NCBI RefSeq assembly: GCF_932526225.1
Contig: NC_064036.1
Span: 7,757,519-7,821,518, forward strand
Origin: Nematostella vectensis
Taxonomy: Eukaryota; Cnidaria; Anthozoa; Actiniaria; Edwardsiidae
Reading direction: 5' to 3'
DNA: 64,000 bases
The notes under the pieces were generated by a model, which was not told the origin of the DNA, did not search any database, and worked only from the letters and a program-made list of their open reading frames with translations. Positions 1-13,500 of the stretch are shown piece after piece. Both the position numbers and the translations under genes were made by a program. Positions within the stretch are counted from its first letter, which is position 1; each line of letters opens with the position of its first letter.

Positions 1-317
1 ATAGTAAGGCGTTCCTTTTTAAAGCCGAGAAGGACTGGGGTCAGCTGGATATTTGAATTTACACGCATGGAAAGTGATTAAAAACGTCTTCTCAGTTTGA
101 CAATATTTCCAAGATCAGTTGTTTATATAAACATATATTTTTCTTACTTTCTTTTTTCTCAAGAATAAGATATCCATCCAAGAATACAAAAGTATTCATT
201 TGTACACATATTTTGTTTCAGTTTTCACCTTCAACCCATCCATCAATATTATTTCTCTTTTAATTATTTTCATAATCCTTGTATTTAGAAAAAGCGGTGA
301 ATTCTTCTTTTTTTCAG

Positions 318-1552
318 GAGCAGCGTGTAATTGCAGTTGTGACCCCAAAGATGGGCCAATCCCTCCAGCATTGGAACTAGGTGCGTCTTAGGGCAGAATC
401 ATCCATTTCAATACTTGTTAATGATTTCCATACTCCACGAGACCCACAGGCTTGTCTGAGCTCTGTTTGGGTACCAAGAGAATACAACAACGATTGGCGA
501 AAAGGCTGCACTGACAAATATATCTAAAAAGTATATGGGATAAGGGTGGCCGTAAGAAAGTCTTTTTTCCGGGAAAAAACTACCTTTATCTATATAATCT
601 ATCATTATCAGACATGACGGAAAAACCTGGAAAATTCGCAATTTGAGATAGAGAAAGAAGACACAATTTCTTACAATGGCCATCGGTTCCTTGTATTACG
701 GACTGATTTTTGAAACACAAATAACGTGAGGCCGAAATATACATACCCAGATTTTGGCTTTTTAAGATATTTTTTCCTTGATCATCCTTGCGCTATGTAT
801 GAGCTCAGGAACGAAAAGTTCAAACTTCAATGACTTTTTACAAAAAGTCGCATCAATTTAAAAAAAAAGTCGCATTTGATATTTTGTTTGCTACTTATGT
901 GAAATGAGCTTATTTGAAGCGTTAAGTCATGTTTTTCCGTCATGTCTCATTATCATGTTATTTGGTGATTAACAATCGTTGATAATACGGAGTATTTTTA
1001 TGGGTTTTTCATTTATTTTGAGAGAGAAAACCGAAAGTAATAGTTGCGTTAATGTTATACCGCAGGACCTGCTTTAACAGCATAAGGAGAGCAAACCAGT
1101 GTAGATTCACTTTGTGAAAAGTTCAATGTGGTATTGGTTTATAGAATAATCGATGATAAGTACCTTTCTATCCTGTCGTAGATCCCTGCACTCTGAGTTG
1201 CCAAACGTTAGCTCCTGGAGGAAAATGCACAACGAAGCCAAGTTTTACAGTCGTCAACGGGGCCTGCGTTTCAGGTAAAGAAGCAGTTTTCTTAAACTGC
1301 AGTTTCCACTTGAATGTGTTAGACAGACAAATTCAACTGCCCTTTTAGAAACAAGAGGACTATAGAAAAACTCCTATGAACATCTCGTTTTTATATTTGT
1401 TCTTGTTATTATATAATAGGAGAAGCAAGTTATGGTTTCCTATTTTGTTGCAGTTCCTTTTTGTTCTCAACATTGCCAGACGTTAGAGCCTGGTGGCTCT
1501 TGTTCCGTGGAAGCGGGTTACGTCATTGACAACAACGGCATGTGTTACGACG
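318..1552 (+). CDS. First visible exons: Cys-rich 21-residue exon and two mini-domain exons
   Basis: Exon 318-380 encodes a short CNCSCDPKDGP peptide ending ALEL; I do not recognise it. Exons 1182-1274 and 1454-1552 each encode one four-cysteine mini-domain (C-x3-C-x8-C-x12/13-C, with CQTLAPGGKC and CQTLEPGGSC cores) and no Thr-rich linker, unlike later copies. They use PGG where later copies use PDG, so they are the most divergent members. All three are phase 1-1 and belong to the giant gene. The 800-base intron between the first two holds an inverted-repeat transposon at 610-947. Confidence 0.75.
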
Positions 1553-4500
1553 GTAGGTATTATTGTAATGTTGTACAGCACGGATTTATGTAGATAAAAG
1601 CCCAGATAAGGTATTAACCATCATTTTCATGTTGTACAGCAAGAATTTGTGCAGATAAATGTCCAGATAAGTGTATTAACCATCATTGTCATGTTGTACA
1701 GCAAGGATTTGTGCAGATAAATGTCCAGATAAGTGTATTAACCACCATTGTCATGTTGTACAGCAAGGATTTGTGTAGATATGTTTTGTAACCACCATTG
1801 TCATCTTGTACAGTAAAGTTTTGTGAAGATATGTTTTTTTTCACCGCCATTGTCTTGTTGGACAGTAAGGTTTTGTGTAGATATGCTTTTTAACCACCAT
1901 TGTCATCTTGTACAGTTAAGTTTTGTGAAAATATGTTTTTTCACCGCCATTGTCTTGTTGAACAGTAAGGTTTTGCGTGGACAAATGTCACGACTTCGCC
2001 GACCCCAAGGACTGCTCCAAGTACTATCACTGTGATGGGTACGATGACGGTCGCCTGAGGAGTTGTCCAACCGGTCAGCTCTGGAATCACGTGAACAAGA
2101 AATGCGACAGGGCGGATCTTGTTATATGCGACCGCGATGCTACTCCTGGTACGTTTATGCTGTAAGGTTTATCCTGTCAACTTTATGCTCACAACGTTTA
2201 CCTGTTATATCTAACAGGTAATAGAGTATATAAGCCATGTCTGTGCATTGTTGTATATTATTTTATCTTTTTTTTCAATCTACAGCCCCGACAACAAAAT
2301 CTACAACAGCCTCGACAACAAAAAATTCAATAGCCCCGACAACAAAAGCTTCAACAGCCTCAACTTCCACATCAACACCGACCACCACTCCTACCACGCG
2401 TCCTCCATGCAACTTGCACTGCCAGTCGCTCAACCCAGACGGGACATGCACGGTGGCGCCTGGATATCACGTAGTGTCCGGCATGTGCCAAGATTGTAAG
2501 TGTCCGGCTATCTGTAAATTATCCAGTGTTCTGCAGGCGTGCTAATGAATACATTGTATTGTTTCAGACACCTTTTGCAGGGGCAAGCCAAGCGGATACT
2601 ATGCCGACCCAAAAGACTGCGCACAATTTTACTTCTGCGACGGATCAGCAGAGAGTCTATTGTCAAGATGTCCTAGAGGTTTGCTGTGGAGTGAGGTCAA
2701 GAAAACCTGTGACTATCCACACCTGGTTGACTGCAGCCGGCCGACAACCCCGCCAGGTAGGAAAAGAAATCCATGCTTGAGGTGAACTATACAATGTGGT
2801 AAGAGGAGCGTTTTCAGGTAGAAGATACTTTTGGCGTCAAGATATATATGTATATAACGAGTACATTTCTTCGTATTTTCATAAAAACAAAAAATGCTAC
2901 TCTTGTTATACTATTTTGTCATGTTATTTTGTCGTTTATAGTAACAACAAAATCTACAACAGCCTCGACAACAAAATCTACATCAGCCTCGACAAAAAAA
3001 TCTACAACAGCCTCAACTACCACATCTACACCAACCACCACTCCTACCACGCGTCCTCCATGCAACCTGCACTGCCAGTCGCTCAACCCAGACGGGACAT
3101 GCACGGTGGCGCCTGGTTATCACGTAGTGTCCGGCATGTGCCAAGATTGTAAGTGTCCGGCGGTCTGTAAATTATCTAGTGTTTTGCAGGCGTGCTAATG
3201 AATACATTGTATTGTTTCAGACACCTTTTGCAGGGGCAAGCCAAGCGGATACTATGCCGACCCAAAAGACTGCGCACAATTTTATTTTTGCTACGGATCA
3301 GCAGAGAGTCTATTGTCAAGATGTCCTAGAGGTTTGCTGTGGAGTGACGTGAAGAAAACCTGCGACTATCCACACCTGGTTGACTGCAGCCGGCCGACAA
3401 CCCCGCCAGGTAGGAAAAGAAATCCATGCTTAGAGATCTAGCAAAATATGCCGAGAAAGGTCTCCCAGATAGAAGATGCTTTGGGCGTCAAGATCATAAC
3501 GAGTACATTTCTTCGTATTCTCCTAAAATATATTTATGCTTCTCTTGTAATACTATTTCGTCATGTTATTTTCACGTTTATAGTAATAACGAAATCTACA
3601 ACAGCCTCGACAACAAAATCTACAACAGCCTCGACAACAAAATCTACAACAGCCTCGACAACAAAATCTACAACAGCCTCGATAACAAAAGGTACAACTG
3701 CCTCAACTTCCACATCAACACCGACCACCACTCCTATCACGCGTCCTCCATGCAACTTGCACTGCCAGACGCTCAACCCAGACGGGACATGCACGGTGGC
3801 GCCTGGTTATCACGTAGTGTCCGGCATGTGCCAAGATTGTAAGTGTCCGGCTATCGGTAAATTATCCAGTGCTTTGCAGGCGTGCTAATGATTACATTGT
3901 ATTGTTTCAGACACCTTTTGCAGGGGCAAGCCAAGCGGATACTATGCCGACCCAAAAGACTGCGCACAATTTTACTTCTGCGACGGATCAGCAGAGAGTC
4001 TATTGTCAAGATGTCCTAGAGGTTTGCTGTGGAGTGTGGTCAAGAAAACCTGTGACTATCCACACCTGGTTGACTGCAGCCGGCCGACAACCCCGCCAGG
4101 TAGGAAAAGAAATCCATGCTTGAGGTGAACTATACAATGTGGTAAGAGGAGCGTTTTCAGGTAGAAGATACTTTTGGCGTCAAGATATATATGTATATAA
4201 CGAGTACATTTCTTCGTATTTTCATAAAAACAAAAAATGCTACTCTTGTTATACTATTTTGTCATGTTATTTTGTCGTTTATAGTAACAACAAAATCTAC
4301 AACAGCCTCGACAACAAAATCTACATCAGCCTCGACAACAAAATCTACAACAGCCTCAACTACCACATCTACACCGACCACCACTCCTACCACGCGTCCT
4401 CCATGCAACCTGCACTGCCAGTCGCTCAACCCAGACGGGACATGCACGGTGGCGCCTGGTTATCACGTAGTGTCCGGCATGTGCCAAGATTGTAAGTGTC

Positions 4501-7500
4501 CGGCGGTCTGTAAATTATCTAGTGTTTTGCAGGCGTGCTAATGAATACATTGTATTGTTTCAGACACCTTTTGCAGGGGCAAGCCAAGCGGATACTATGC
4601 CGACCCAAAAGACTGCGCACAATTTTATTTTTGCTACGGATCAGCAGAGAGTCTATTGTCAAGATGTCCTAGAGGTTTGCTGTGGAGTGACGTGAAGAAA
4701 ACCTGCGACTATCCACACCTGGTTGACTGCAGCCGGCCGACAACCCCGCCAGGTAGGAAAAGAAATCCATGCTTAGAGATCTAGCAAAATATGCCGAGAA
4801 AGGTCTCCCAGATAGAAGATGCTTTGGGCGTCAAGATCATAACGAGTACATTTCTTTGTATTCTCCTAAAATATATTTATGCTTCTCTTGTAATACTATT
4901 TCGTCATGTTATTTTCACGTTTATAGTAATAACGAAATCTACAACAGCCTCGACAACAAAATCTACAACAGCCTCAACTATCACATCAACACCGACCACC
5001 ACTCCTACGACGCGTCCTCCATGCAACCTGCACTGCCAGAAGCTCAACCCAGACGGGACATGCACGGTGGCGCCTGGTTATCACGTAGTGTCCGGCATGT
5101 GCCAAGATTGTAAGTGTCCGGCTATCGGTAAATTAACCAGTGTTTTGAAGGTGTGCTAATGAATACATTGTATTGTTTCAGACACCTTTTGCAGGGGCAA
5201 GCCAAGGGGATACTATGCCGACCCAAAAGACTGCGCACAATTTTATTTTTGCTACGGATCAGCAGAGAGTCTATTGTCAAGATGTCCTAGAGGTTTGCTG
5301 TGGAGTGTGGTCAAGAAAACCTGTGACTATCCACACCTGGTTGACTGCAGCCGGCCGACAACCCCGCCAGGTAGGAAAAGAAATTCCTGCTTGAAATTAA
5401 GTAGAGTAATGTGCTATGAAAAACGTCTCCCGGGTAGAAAGGCGCGAAGATATACATAGCGAGAACATTTCTTCGTATTTTGGTCTTCAAAACCACATAA
5501 ATGATTCCTATATTCATTATATGGAACTCTTGTAATACTAGCTTGTCATGTTAATTTGTTATTTATAGCACAAACAACAAAACCTACAACACCTCAAACC
5601 ACAAACTAGCACACAATCACTTCGTATTTAGGGCTTCCAAACAACATAAATGAATCCTAAAAAGGATTTATGCGACTCTTGTAATACTATTTTGTCATGT
5701 TATTTTTTTTGTTTATAGTGACAACAACAAAATCTACAACATCCTCGACAACAAAAGGTACAACAGCCTCAACTACCACATCTACACCAACCACCACTCC
5801 TACCACGCGTCCTCCATGCAACCTGCACTGCCAGACGCTTAACCCAGACGGGACATGCACGGTGGCGCCTGGTTATCACGTAATGTCCGGCATGTGCCAA
5901 GATTGTAAGTGTCCGGCGGTCTGTAAATTATCTAGTGTTTTGCAGGCGTGCTAATGAATACATTGTATTGTTTCAGACACCTTTTGCAGGGGCAAGCCAA
6001 GCGGATACTATGCCGACCCAAAAGACTGCGCACAATTTTATTTTTGCGACGGATCAGCAGAGAGTCTATTGTCAAGATGTCCTAGAGGTTTGCTCTGGAG
6101 TGAGGTCAAGAAAACCTGCGACTATCCACACCTGGTTGACTGCAGCCGGCCGACAACCGCGCCAGGTATAACAGTACAACTGGTATTTTTTTCAAGATGT
6201 GTTTCCTTCGTTCTCTGTAAACAGCCATGAGCCTTTTCCACAGCGCACGGGCCCGTACCCAGGATTTTTCTTGGGGGATTGCGAAATCCGAAAAAGTGGA
6301 CCTAATTTTTCTGGGGGAGGGAGGTTGGAGGAAGTTTCCTGATAAAAATCTGACCACCCCCGAAAGAACAAAAAGGATTTTTTTATGCCTTTGCAGTATC
6401 TCCACGGACATTTATTGTCAGATTTGGCTACAAATAAAGTCTGACTTATGTATTGATGACATACCAGAGCGATCAAGCTTATGCTTTATAGTTTTGTCTA
6501 CAAATAACACGTCTATTGAGAACCGAAAGTGGACTTTCAGCCTTTGTGGGGGGGGGGGGGGGGGGTGCATACCAATAAAGGTTAAGCGAAGCGTAGGAAC
6601 GACTTTATGTGGCGAGGCTGAGTGACGAGTTATGTCACTCGTTACTCAAGTGTAACCCATAGCCAATCAGTTCTTTTGATGTTACAACTGCCAATCAAAA
6701 CGTAGTACAGGCTAGCTTATGACAGCATGCATTTTGTCACGACAAGGTTGATCGACCCAATTTTTGCAAAAGCGAATCATCAAATTATTATTTGGGAAAA
6801 TGCATCAAACAAGGATATAAAAAGGAATTACATCCAGGTGATACAGGGTTGCTAAAATGATTAAGCCAGGAAAGCGGTCGCTAAATTCTGCGATTCTGAA
6901 CTGAGGCAAAAGAGACTGACACTGACATAAAAGATCTTGGTTTCATGCGGGGATTTGTATTTAGGTTTCATTTGGTGTTCTTTTACTATTGTAAAGCTGA
7001 ATTGCAATCATGAGCTCATGTTTTCTGTCTTGTCTAGCTTTGTATGATGGCAAATAAAACATGAAACTGTAATTTTTAGCTGTTGATTTGAATTGGTGGT
7101 TGCCATTACTGATAAAATTGATTCAAATTATGGTATCCCCGACTTGGCGAGCGCCTTGCCTTTTGCTTACTTTCTACCACTTATTATAGTCATCCTTCTC
7201 AACAGTTCCAACAACAGTTTTGACCACCGCACCAACGACTATGATCCCTACTACAAGTCCGGCATGCAATCTCCACTGCCAGACCCTGCAGCCCGACGGA
7301 ACATGCATACTGGCACCTAATTTTGATATCGTGGGTGGCGTCTGTGTTGACAGTAAGTGTCCTAGATCCTAAGAGTAGCCTTGGTAGCTGGGGGCTATGT
7401 CAGGATTCGGAACAGTTTTGTTCTTTCGGAGACAGTCGTATTGTTTTGCCGACTAGTTGTCTGGCGACGCGAGCACTGAGTCTAGAGTTCAGGAGTGCGA

Positions 7501-10500
7501 TGGTAGTTAGGCGAAGAATAGCGTTTTTTCTTTTCATCATACCATTAAACCTCTCATCGGGAATTTGTTTCCTTGCCCCAGCCCCATACGGCCACAAATC
7601 GAACTTTCCCTCGGGCAAAAGCCCCACAAAACAAGCGGTACACACGCTACCGCCTTTAGATACTTAGGTTAGATAGGTCCATTTAAACATTTGCTTTCTA
7701 AAAACTGTTTGCTCTAAGCATTAGTGACTAGACAAAAAATCATCCTTGAAAATGGAAGTTACCTATGTATATTCTTATGTGTGATAAAAAGTTCAGAACA
7801 TTCTCGATTTTTTTATTTCTAGGGACATTTTGCAGAGACAAGTCTGTTGGCTACTATCCTGACCCAGGGGACTGTTCAAGCAACTACATATGCTACCCTC
7901 CGCATGAAACCCTCCATGCAACATGCCCCGCTGGACTGCTTTGGAACCACATCACCAAGACCTGTGACTGGCCCAGCAATGTGGACTGCGACCGCCTCTC
8001 TTCAAGTGAGATTGTTTGTCCTTTTCTTTTACCAGTTGTAAGCATGGTGCACACTGGCAACATAACGACATGGGCGCGCACTTTTTTACATCAATATTAG
8101 ACATTGACATAACGACATATGAGAAAAAAACATGTCGTTATTTCGATATGTAGTTATGTCGCCAATGTGCACAACTTTTAACCCGAAGTTGATCACGTTC
8201 CCGTATTCACTGGTTCCCATTCTAAACCAACCTCTGTCTTCTTGATGTTATAGTGGTATGCCTTTTTTTTGTTTATAGCACCATCAACACCGACCACAGC
8301 ACCTTATTCAGGGTGTGAGCTGCACTGCCAAACGCTGAACCCAGACGGATCATGTACAGTTGTCCAAAACTTTGCGGTCGTTAACGCTATGTGTGTCGAC
8401 AGTAAGTAATGCTTACTGTCACTAACACTTACTAACACTAACACTTAGAAAAATGCAACGAGGAGTTGTAAGTGGCTGTTAGCGCTTGGTTATAGAGGTT
8501 GTATGATTATAAATTTCAATAGCGCTAAAGGATAGAATCAGACGTTTCGAGGCTCCTGTCTCTTCACCAGTGTCTAGTGGTCACTCCAGCGATGCCAGAA
8601 CCATACATTAATGACATGCAATGGATAATCGTACAATTTGTACGTGTTTTTTGCATTTGTAAATGTCTTTAGATCCATATCTTCATTCGGCTGTAGAACT
8701 GCCATTTGCCAATCGTCATTTGCATTGACGTTTCATTAAATAGGCGTATATCCTAGAGCAATGGCAAGCAAAGGCCAACATACCAGGATCAACCTTTTGT
8801 TCCCAACTTTGCACTTTAAATTTAAACTACAAATTTAATAGTTAAGACCGAAACCTTCGAAACGACCCAAATATCACTTATTTTGATCGAGATATTGAAT
8901 ATGTTTATTTTTAATTAGCCACGTTCTGCAAGGATAAACCTAATGGCTACTACGCCGACCCAAGGGACTGCTCCAGGTTCTACCAGTGCGATGCTTTTCA
9001 CAGGGCGTTCCTTCATAGGTGTTCTCCTGGGCTTAAATGGAGCATCACGAAAACCACATGTGACTGGCCACGAAATGTAGACTGCGACCGTAAAACACCA
9101 ACGCCTCCTTCCCCAACACCACCTACCACCACACCAAAACCAGCATGCGACCTGCACTGTCAGACGCTGAACCCAGATGGCTCATGCACGGTGGCTCCCG
9201 GATACGAAGTCGTCAACGGCATGTGTGTTGACAGTGAGTACAAATTTCGAATAGAAATAAATATTTGTGTGGTGACTAGACTCTAGAATATCGTTTCTTC
9301 AATTAGCCACTTTCTGCAAGGACAAACCCAATGGTCACTACGCCGACCCAAGGGACTGCTCCAAGTTCTACCAGTGCGATGCTTTCCACAGGGCGTTCCT
9401 TCATAGGTGTCCTGCTGGGCTTAAATGGAGCGTCAAGAAAACAGCCTGTGACTGGCCACGATACGTAGACTGCGACCGTACAACATCAACGCCTCCGACC
9501 CCAACAACACATACACCAACAATAAAACCTGCATGCGATCTGCACTGCCAGACACTGAATCTGGACGGGACATGTACAGTCATGCCTAATTACCAGGTCG
9601 TCAACGGCATGTGTGTCGACAGTGAGTACAAATTTCGAATAGAAATAAATATTTGTGTTGAATTTAGACTCTAAGATATCGTTTCTTCAATTAGCGACGT
9701 TCTGCAAGGACAAACCCAATGGTCACTACGCCGACCCAATGGACTGCTCCAGGTTCTACCAGTGCGATGCTTTCCACAGGGCGTTCCTTCATAGGTGTCC
9801 TGCTGGGCTTAAATGGAGCGTCAAGAAAACTACATGTGACTGGCCACGATACGTAGACTGCGACCGAACCCCTACTACCTCAGGTGGGTTTCCTCCAACG
9901 AGGGTAAAAAGATATATTACCCGGTCCTGGGAAGCTGTCGATTTACCCCATTTAGAGCGTTGATTTAATTGGCGTACATATCGTTGAATGCATTTGCGTA
10001 CCAAAATAACCCCTGAAATCTGCCGGTGTTCGGTGATATGTTGTAACCAAGCTGCTTTTGTTTCACCCAAAGGAACACCAACTAAACCTATTCCGCTATG
10101 CGATTTGAGCTGCCTGACGTTATATCCCGATGGGACGTACACCATAGCACCAAACTACAAAATCGTGGACGGCACGTGCGTTAAAAGTAAGTATTTCCAA
10201 TTGTTGGGACAAGAGATCCTCGTGCAAAATCCTCGTGCCAATATGGTTACGTGGACAGATGACTTACCCTAAAAGCGATCCTTTTACTAACAAATCAGAT
10301 AATTCCATTTAGAGGATGAATTTACATTAAAAGAAGTGACCATTTTTGTAACTTTCTAAATTTCCAGGGATTTCAATTGTTCTAGAACTGACTTTTTTGC
10401 TATCAGTTATAGCTTGATAACAGGGGCGTAGCCAGGGGGTGGCCCCGGTCCCCCTTCTGGCAGCCAAAATACAGTAAATGTATGAGACATAAAATACAGG

Positions 10501-13500
10501 AGAAAATGCCTTGAAAGGGCCTTATGGGCCCCCTCCTGTTAAAAAACCTGGCTACGCCGCTGGATAAGAAAACACATCTTCGAGGCATGCACTAGCTAGC
10601 GATGATGCTGACTTTCTTTTTGACTTTTAGTTTCACCCACTTCAATAACCCCTACAACGAAGCCAAGCTCGTTTTGCAAGCTGCACTGTCAAACGTTACG
10701 ACCAGACGGGACATGTACAGTCATTTCGAATTACCAGGTCGTCAACGGCATGTGTGTCGACAGTAAGTACTGCAAGCTGTTTATCCAGACTGTTTTCACA
10801 ACAGTTATGGAAAAGAAATCTGCAATGAATGTCATCAGATTTTTTGCTGCTGTTTTTTGGGAAAATTCTCACTTTCCTACGCTCATAGGCGCCTTTCGCT
10901 TGAACACTAGTGTTCGTCGAGGAAATGCCACTGATTAAATCGGAAATAGATAACTCTACTGAAGTTCCTTTACTGAAATCTGCGAGGTGAAAATCTGAAA
11001 GGTGTAGGGTCAGTGTTGCTTGTAATGCTTTGTTGTCACCATTTTGTTCGTACGACGCACATGCATCTTGACTTTTCCTAACTTTCGCGGATTGATTACA
11101 ATTTCTTAAACTTCGACCCCGTGTTACGCGCGTGACTTTCTAGCGCCGAAAAGTTGAATTGGCTATACCTTTTTTTATTCTCATTTAGCCACGTTCTGCA
11201 AGGGTAAACCCAATGGCCACTACGCCGACCCAAGGGACTGCTCCAGGTTCTACCAGTGTGATGCCTTCCACAAAACATTCCTTCATAGGTGTCCTGCTGG
11301 GCTTAAATGGAGCGTCAAGAAGACAGCCTGTGACTGGCCACGATACGTAGACTGCGACCGTACAACATCAACGCCTCCGACCCCAACAACGAAACCTGAA
11401 TGCGACCTGCACTGTCAGACGCTAAGCCCAGATGGCTCATGCACGGTGGCGCCTGGCTACGCAGTGGTCAACGGCATGTGTGTTGATAGTAAGTACCGCT
11501 TTCTAGGCACTGAAAGCCGTTGTTGATAAATTTGAAACTCTCTTTGCTGGAACATGTTTGTTGTCATGTTTTTCGTACGACGCACAAACATCTTGACTTG
11601 TCCGAAATTTCGCGGGTTGTTTAAGAAATGTTGAACTTTGATCCCGTGTTACGCACTTGACTTTCCAGCGCCGTAAGGTTGAGAAGGCTATATCATTTTT
11701 CTTCTCATTTAGCTTACTTCTGCAAAGAAAAACCCAATGGCCACTACGCCGACCCAAGGGACTGCACCAGGTTCTACCAGTGCGATGCTTTCCACAGGGC
11801 GTTCCTTCATAGGTGTCCTGCTGGGCTTAAATGGAGCGTCAAGAAAACAGCCTGTGACTGGCCACGATACGTAGACTGCGACCGTACAACATCAACGCCT
11901 CCGACCCCAACACCACTTACCCCAACAACAAAACCTGCATGCGACCTGCACTGTCAGACGCTGAACCCAGATGGCTCATGCACGGTGGCGCCAGGCTATG
12001 AAGTCGTCAACGGCATGTGTGTTGACAGTAAGTACCGCTTTCTGGACACTGAAGGCCGTTGTTAATCGGAACACTCTTTGTTGAGACGCCTTATTCCTAC
12101 CTTGGTCGCACGACTATACCCATTTTCAGTGTCAAGAAAGTGTAATAACACCTACGATCACCGTATGAAGAGCTCTTTTAATCAAAATTGATATCAATAC
12201 AATCGGAATTTTTGAAGAGCGCAGTTAAAATATTTTCATTTGCATATAGCCACCTTTTGCAAGGACAGGCCTCACGGGCACTACGCCGACCCAAGGGACT
12301 GCTCCAGGTTCTACCAGTGTGATGCTTCCCACAAAACATTCCTTCATAGGTGTCCTGATGGGCTAAAATGGAGCGTCAAGAAAACCGCTTGTGACCTGCC
12401 ACTTTACGTAGACTGCGATCGTACAATACCAAGTAAGTTACCATCTTCATCCAAGGAAATGTATTATGGTTCTTTTTCCTAATCTAATCCGGAAATATGT
12501 CCTTTATCTTGATCTACTTGTTTTGTCACATCTATAGCAGTAGCGACAGGTTTGCCTTCGCCTTCGCCATCACCACCTACCCCCACACCAAAACCTGCAT
12601 GCGACCTGCACTGCCAGACGCTGAACCTTGACGGGACTTGCACGGTGGCATCAGGGTACAAAGTCGTCAATGAAATGTGTGTTGATAGTAAGTACCGCAT
12701 TGAAAGTCACAAGAGCACGAAAGGAATCAGAGGCGGACCAAGGGTACTTCCGCGCTCAATAGAACAACCTTTTTAAAGCAAAACGGTGCTTGTTTTTAAA
12801 GGGGAGAAAAATAGGGGAAAGTCTTTGTTATATATATAGAAATCGTGGGTCTGCCACTGGGAGGAAGGCAAGGAAGACAGAGGAGAGGGCGGGAGGACAG
12901 CTGGTATTTAAACACGTCTGTTTCGTTCTTTTAAAGCCTCCTTCTGTAAGGATAAGACAAGCGACTATTACCATGACCCGCGAAACTGCTCCCGCTTGTA
13001 CCAGTGTGACATATTCCATAGAGCATTTCTGAAGAGCTGCCCACACGGGCTGAAATGGAACATTGAGAAGAACGCTTGCGACCACCCGGTGAACGTCAAC
13101 TGCAACAGGGAGGAATATGATGGTAATTATGTAAAAATGATTGAATCATCGTTATCATCATAGCCATCCTTATTAATCCATTCGCATCACCATTATTTTA
13201 ATAATCATCACTATACACAACCCCTTACAGCGCCTTTGACCAGAAAGTAGCAGGAAAAAAGCGCACGGCAGGAAGAGCTGAGAACGAGTTACAAAACTCT
13301 CTCTCTATTCTGTTTAGCATTGTCCCCCCTCCTTAGCAAGGCAATCTGCTCACCACAGCAAACCCGCTAAGCTCTTTTGATTTATCCTGGTTTTTTTAAC
13401 GTTTAGTGGCGCCTGCGGAGGGGGATAACGTCTCACATGAAATTTTACAAAAGCAAAGTGACTGTTTCTTGTGACAGGGAGGACGAATGTTTAAAAAATG

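Noticed and set aside
2796-4495. Alternate-frame repeats ending SRSVRHVPRL
   Set aside because: Out-of-frame shadows of the linker and mini-domain exons.
2848-4541. Separate short genes starting at Met just before each Thr-rich exon (MYITSTFLRIF...)
   Set aside because: The Met codons lie in introns. Phase 1-1 splicing explains all copies as exons of one gene.
6227-6625. 132-residue plus-strand frame in an intron
   Set aside because: Low-complexity ends with a Gly run from a G tract; no domain and no splice support.
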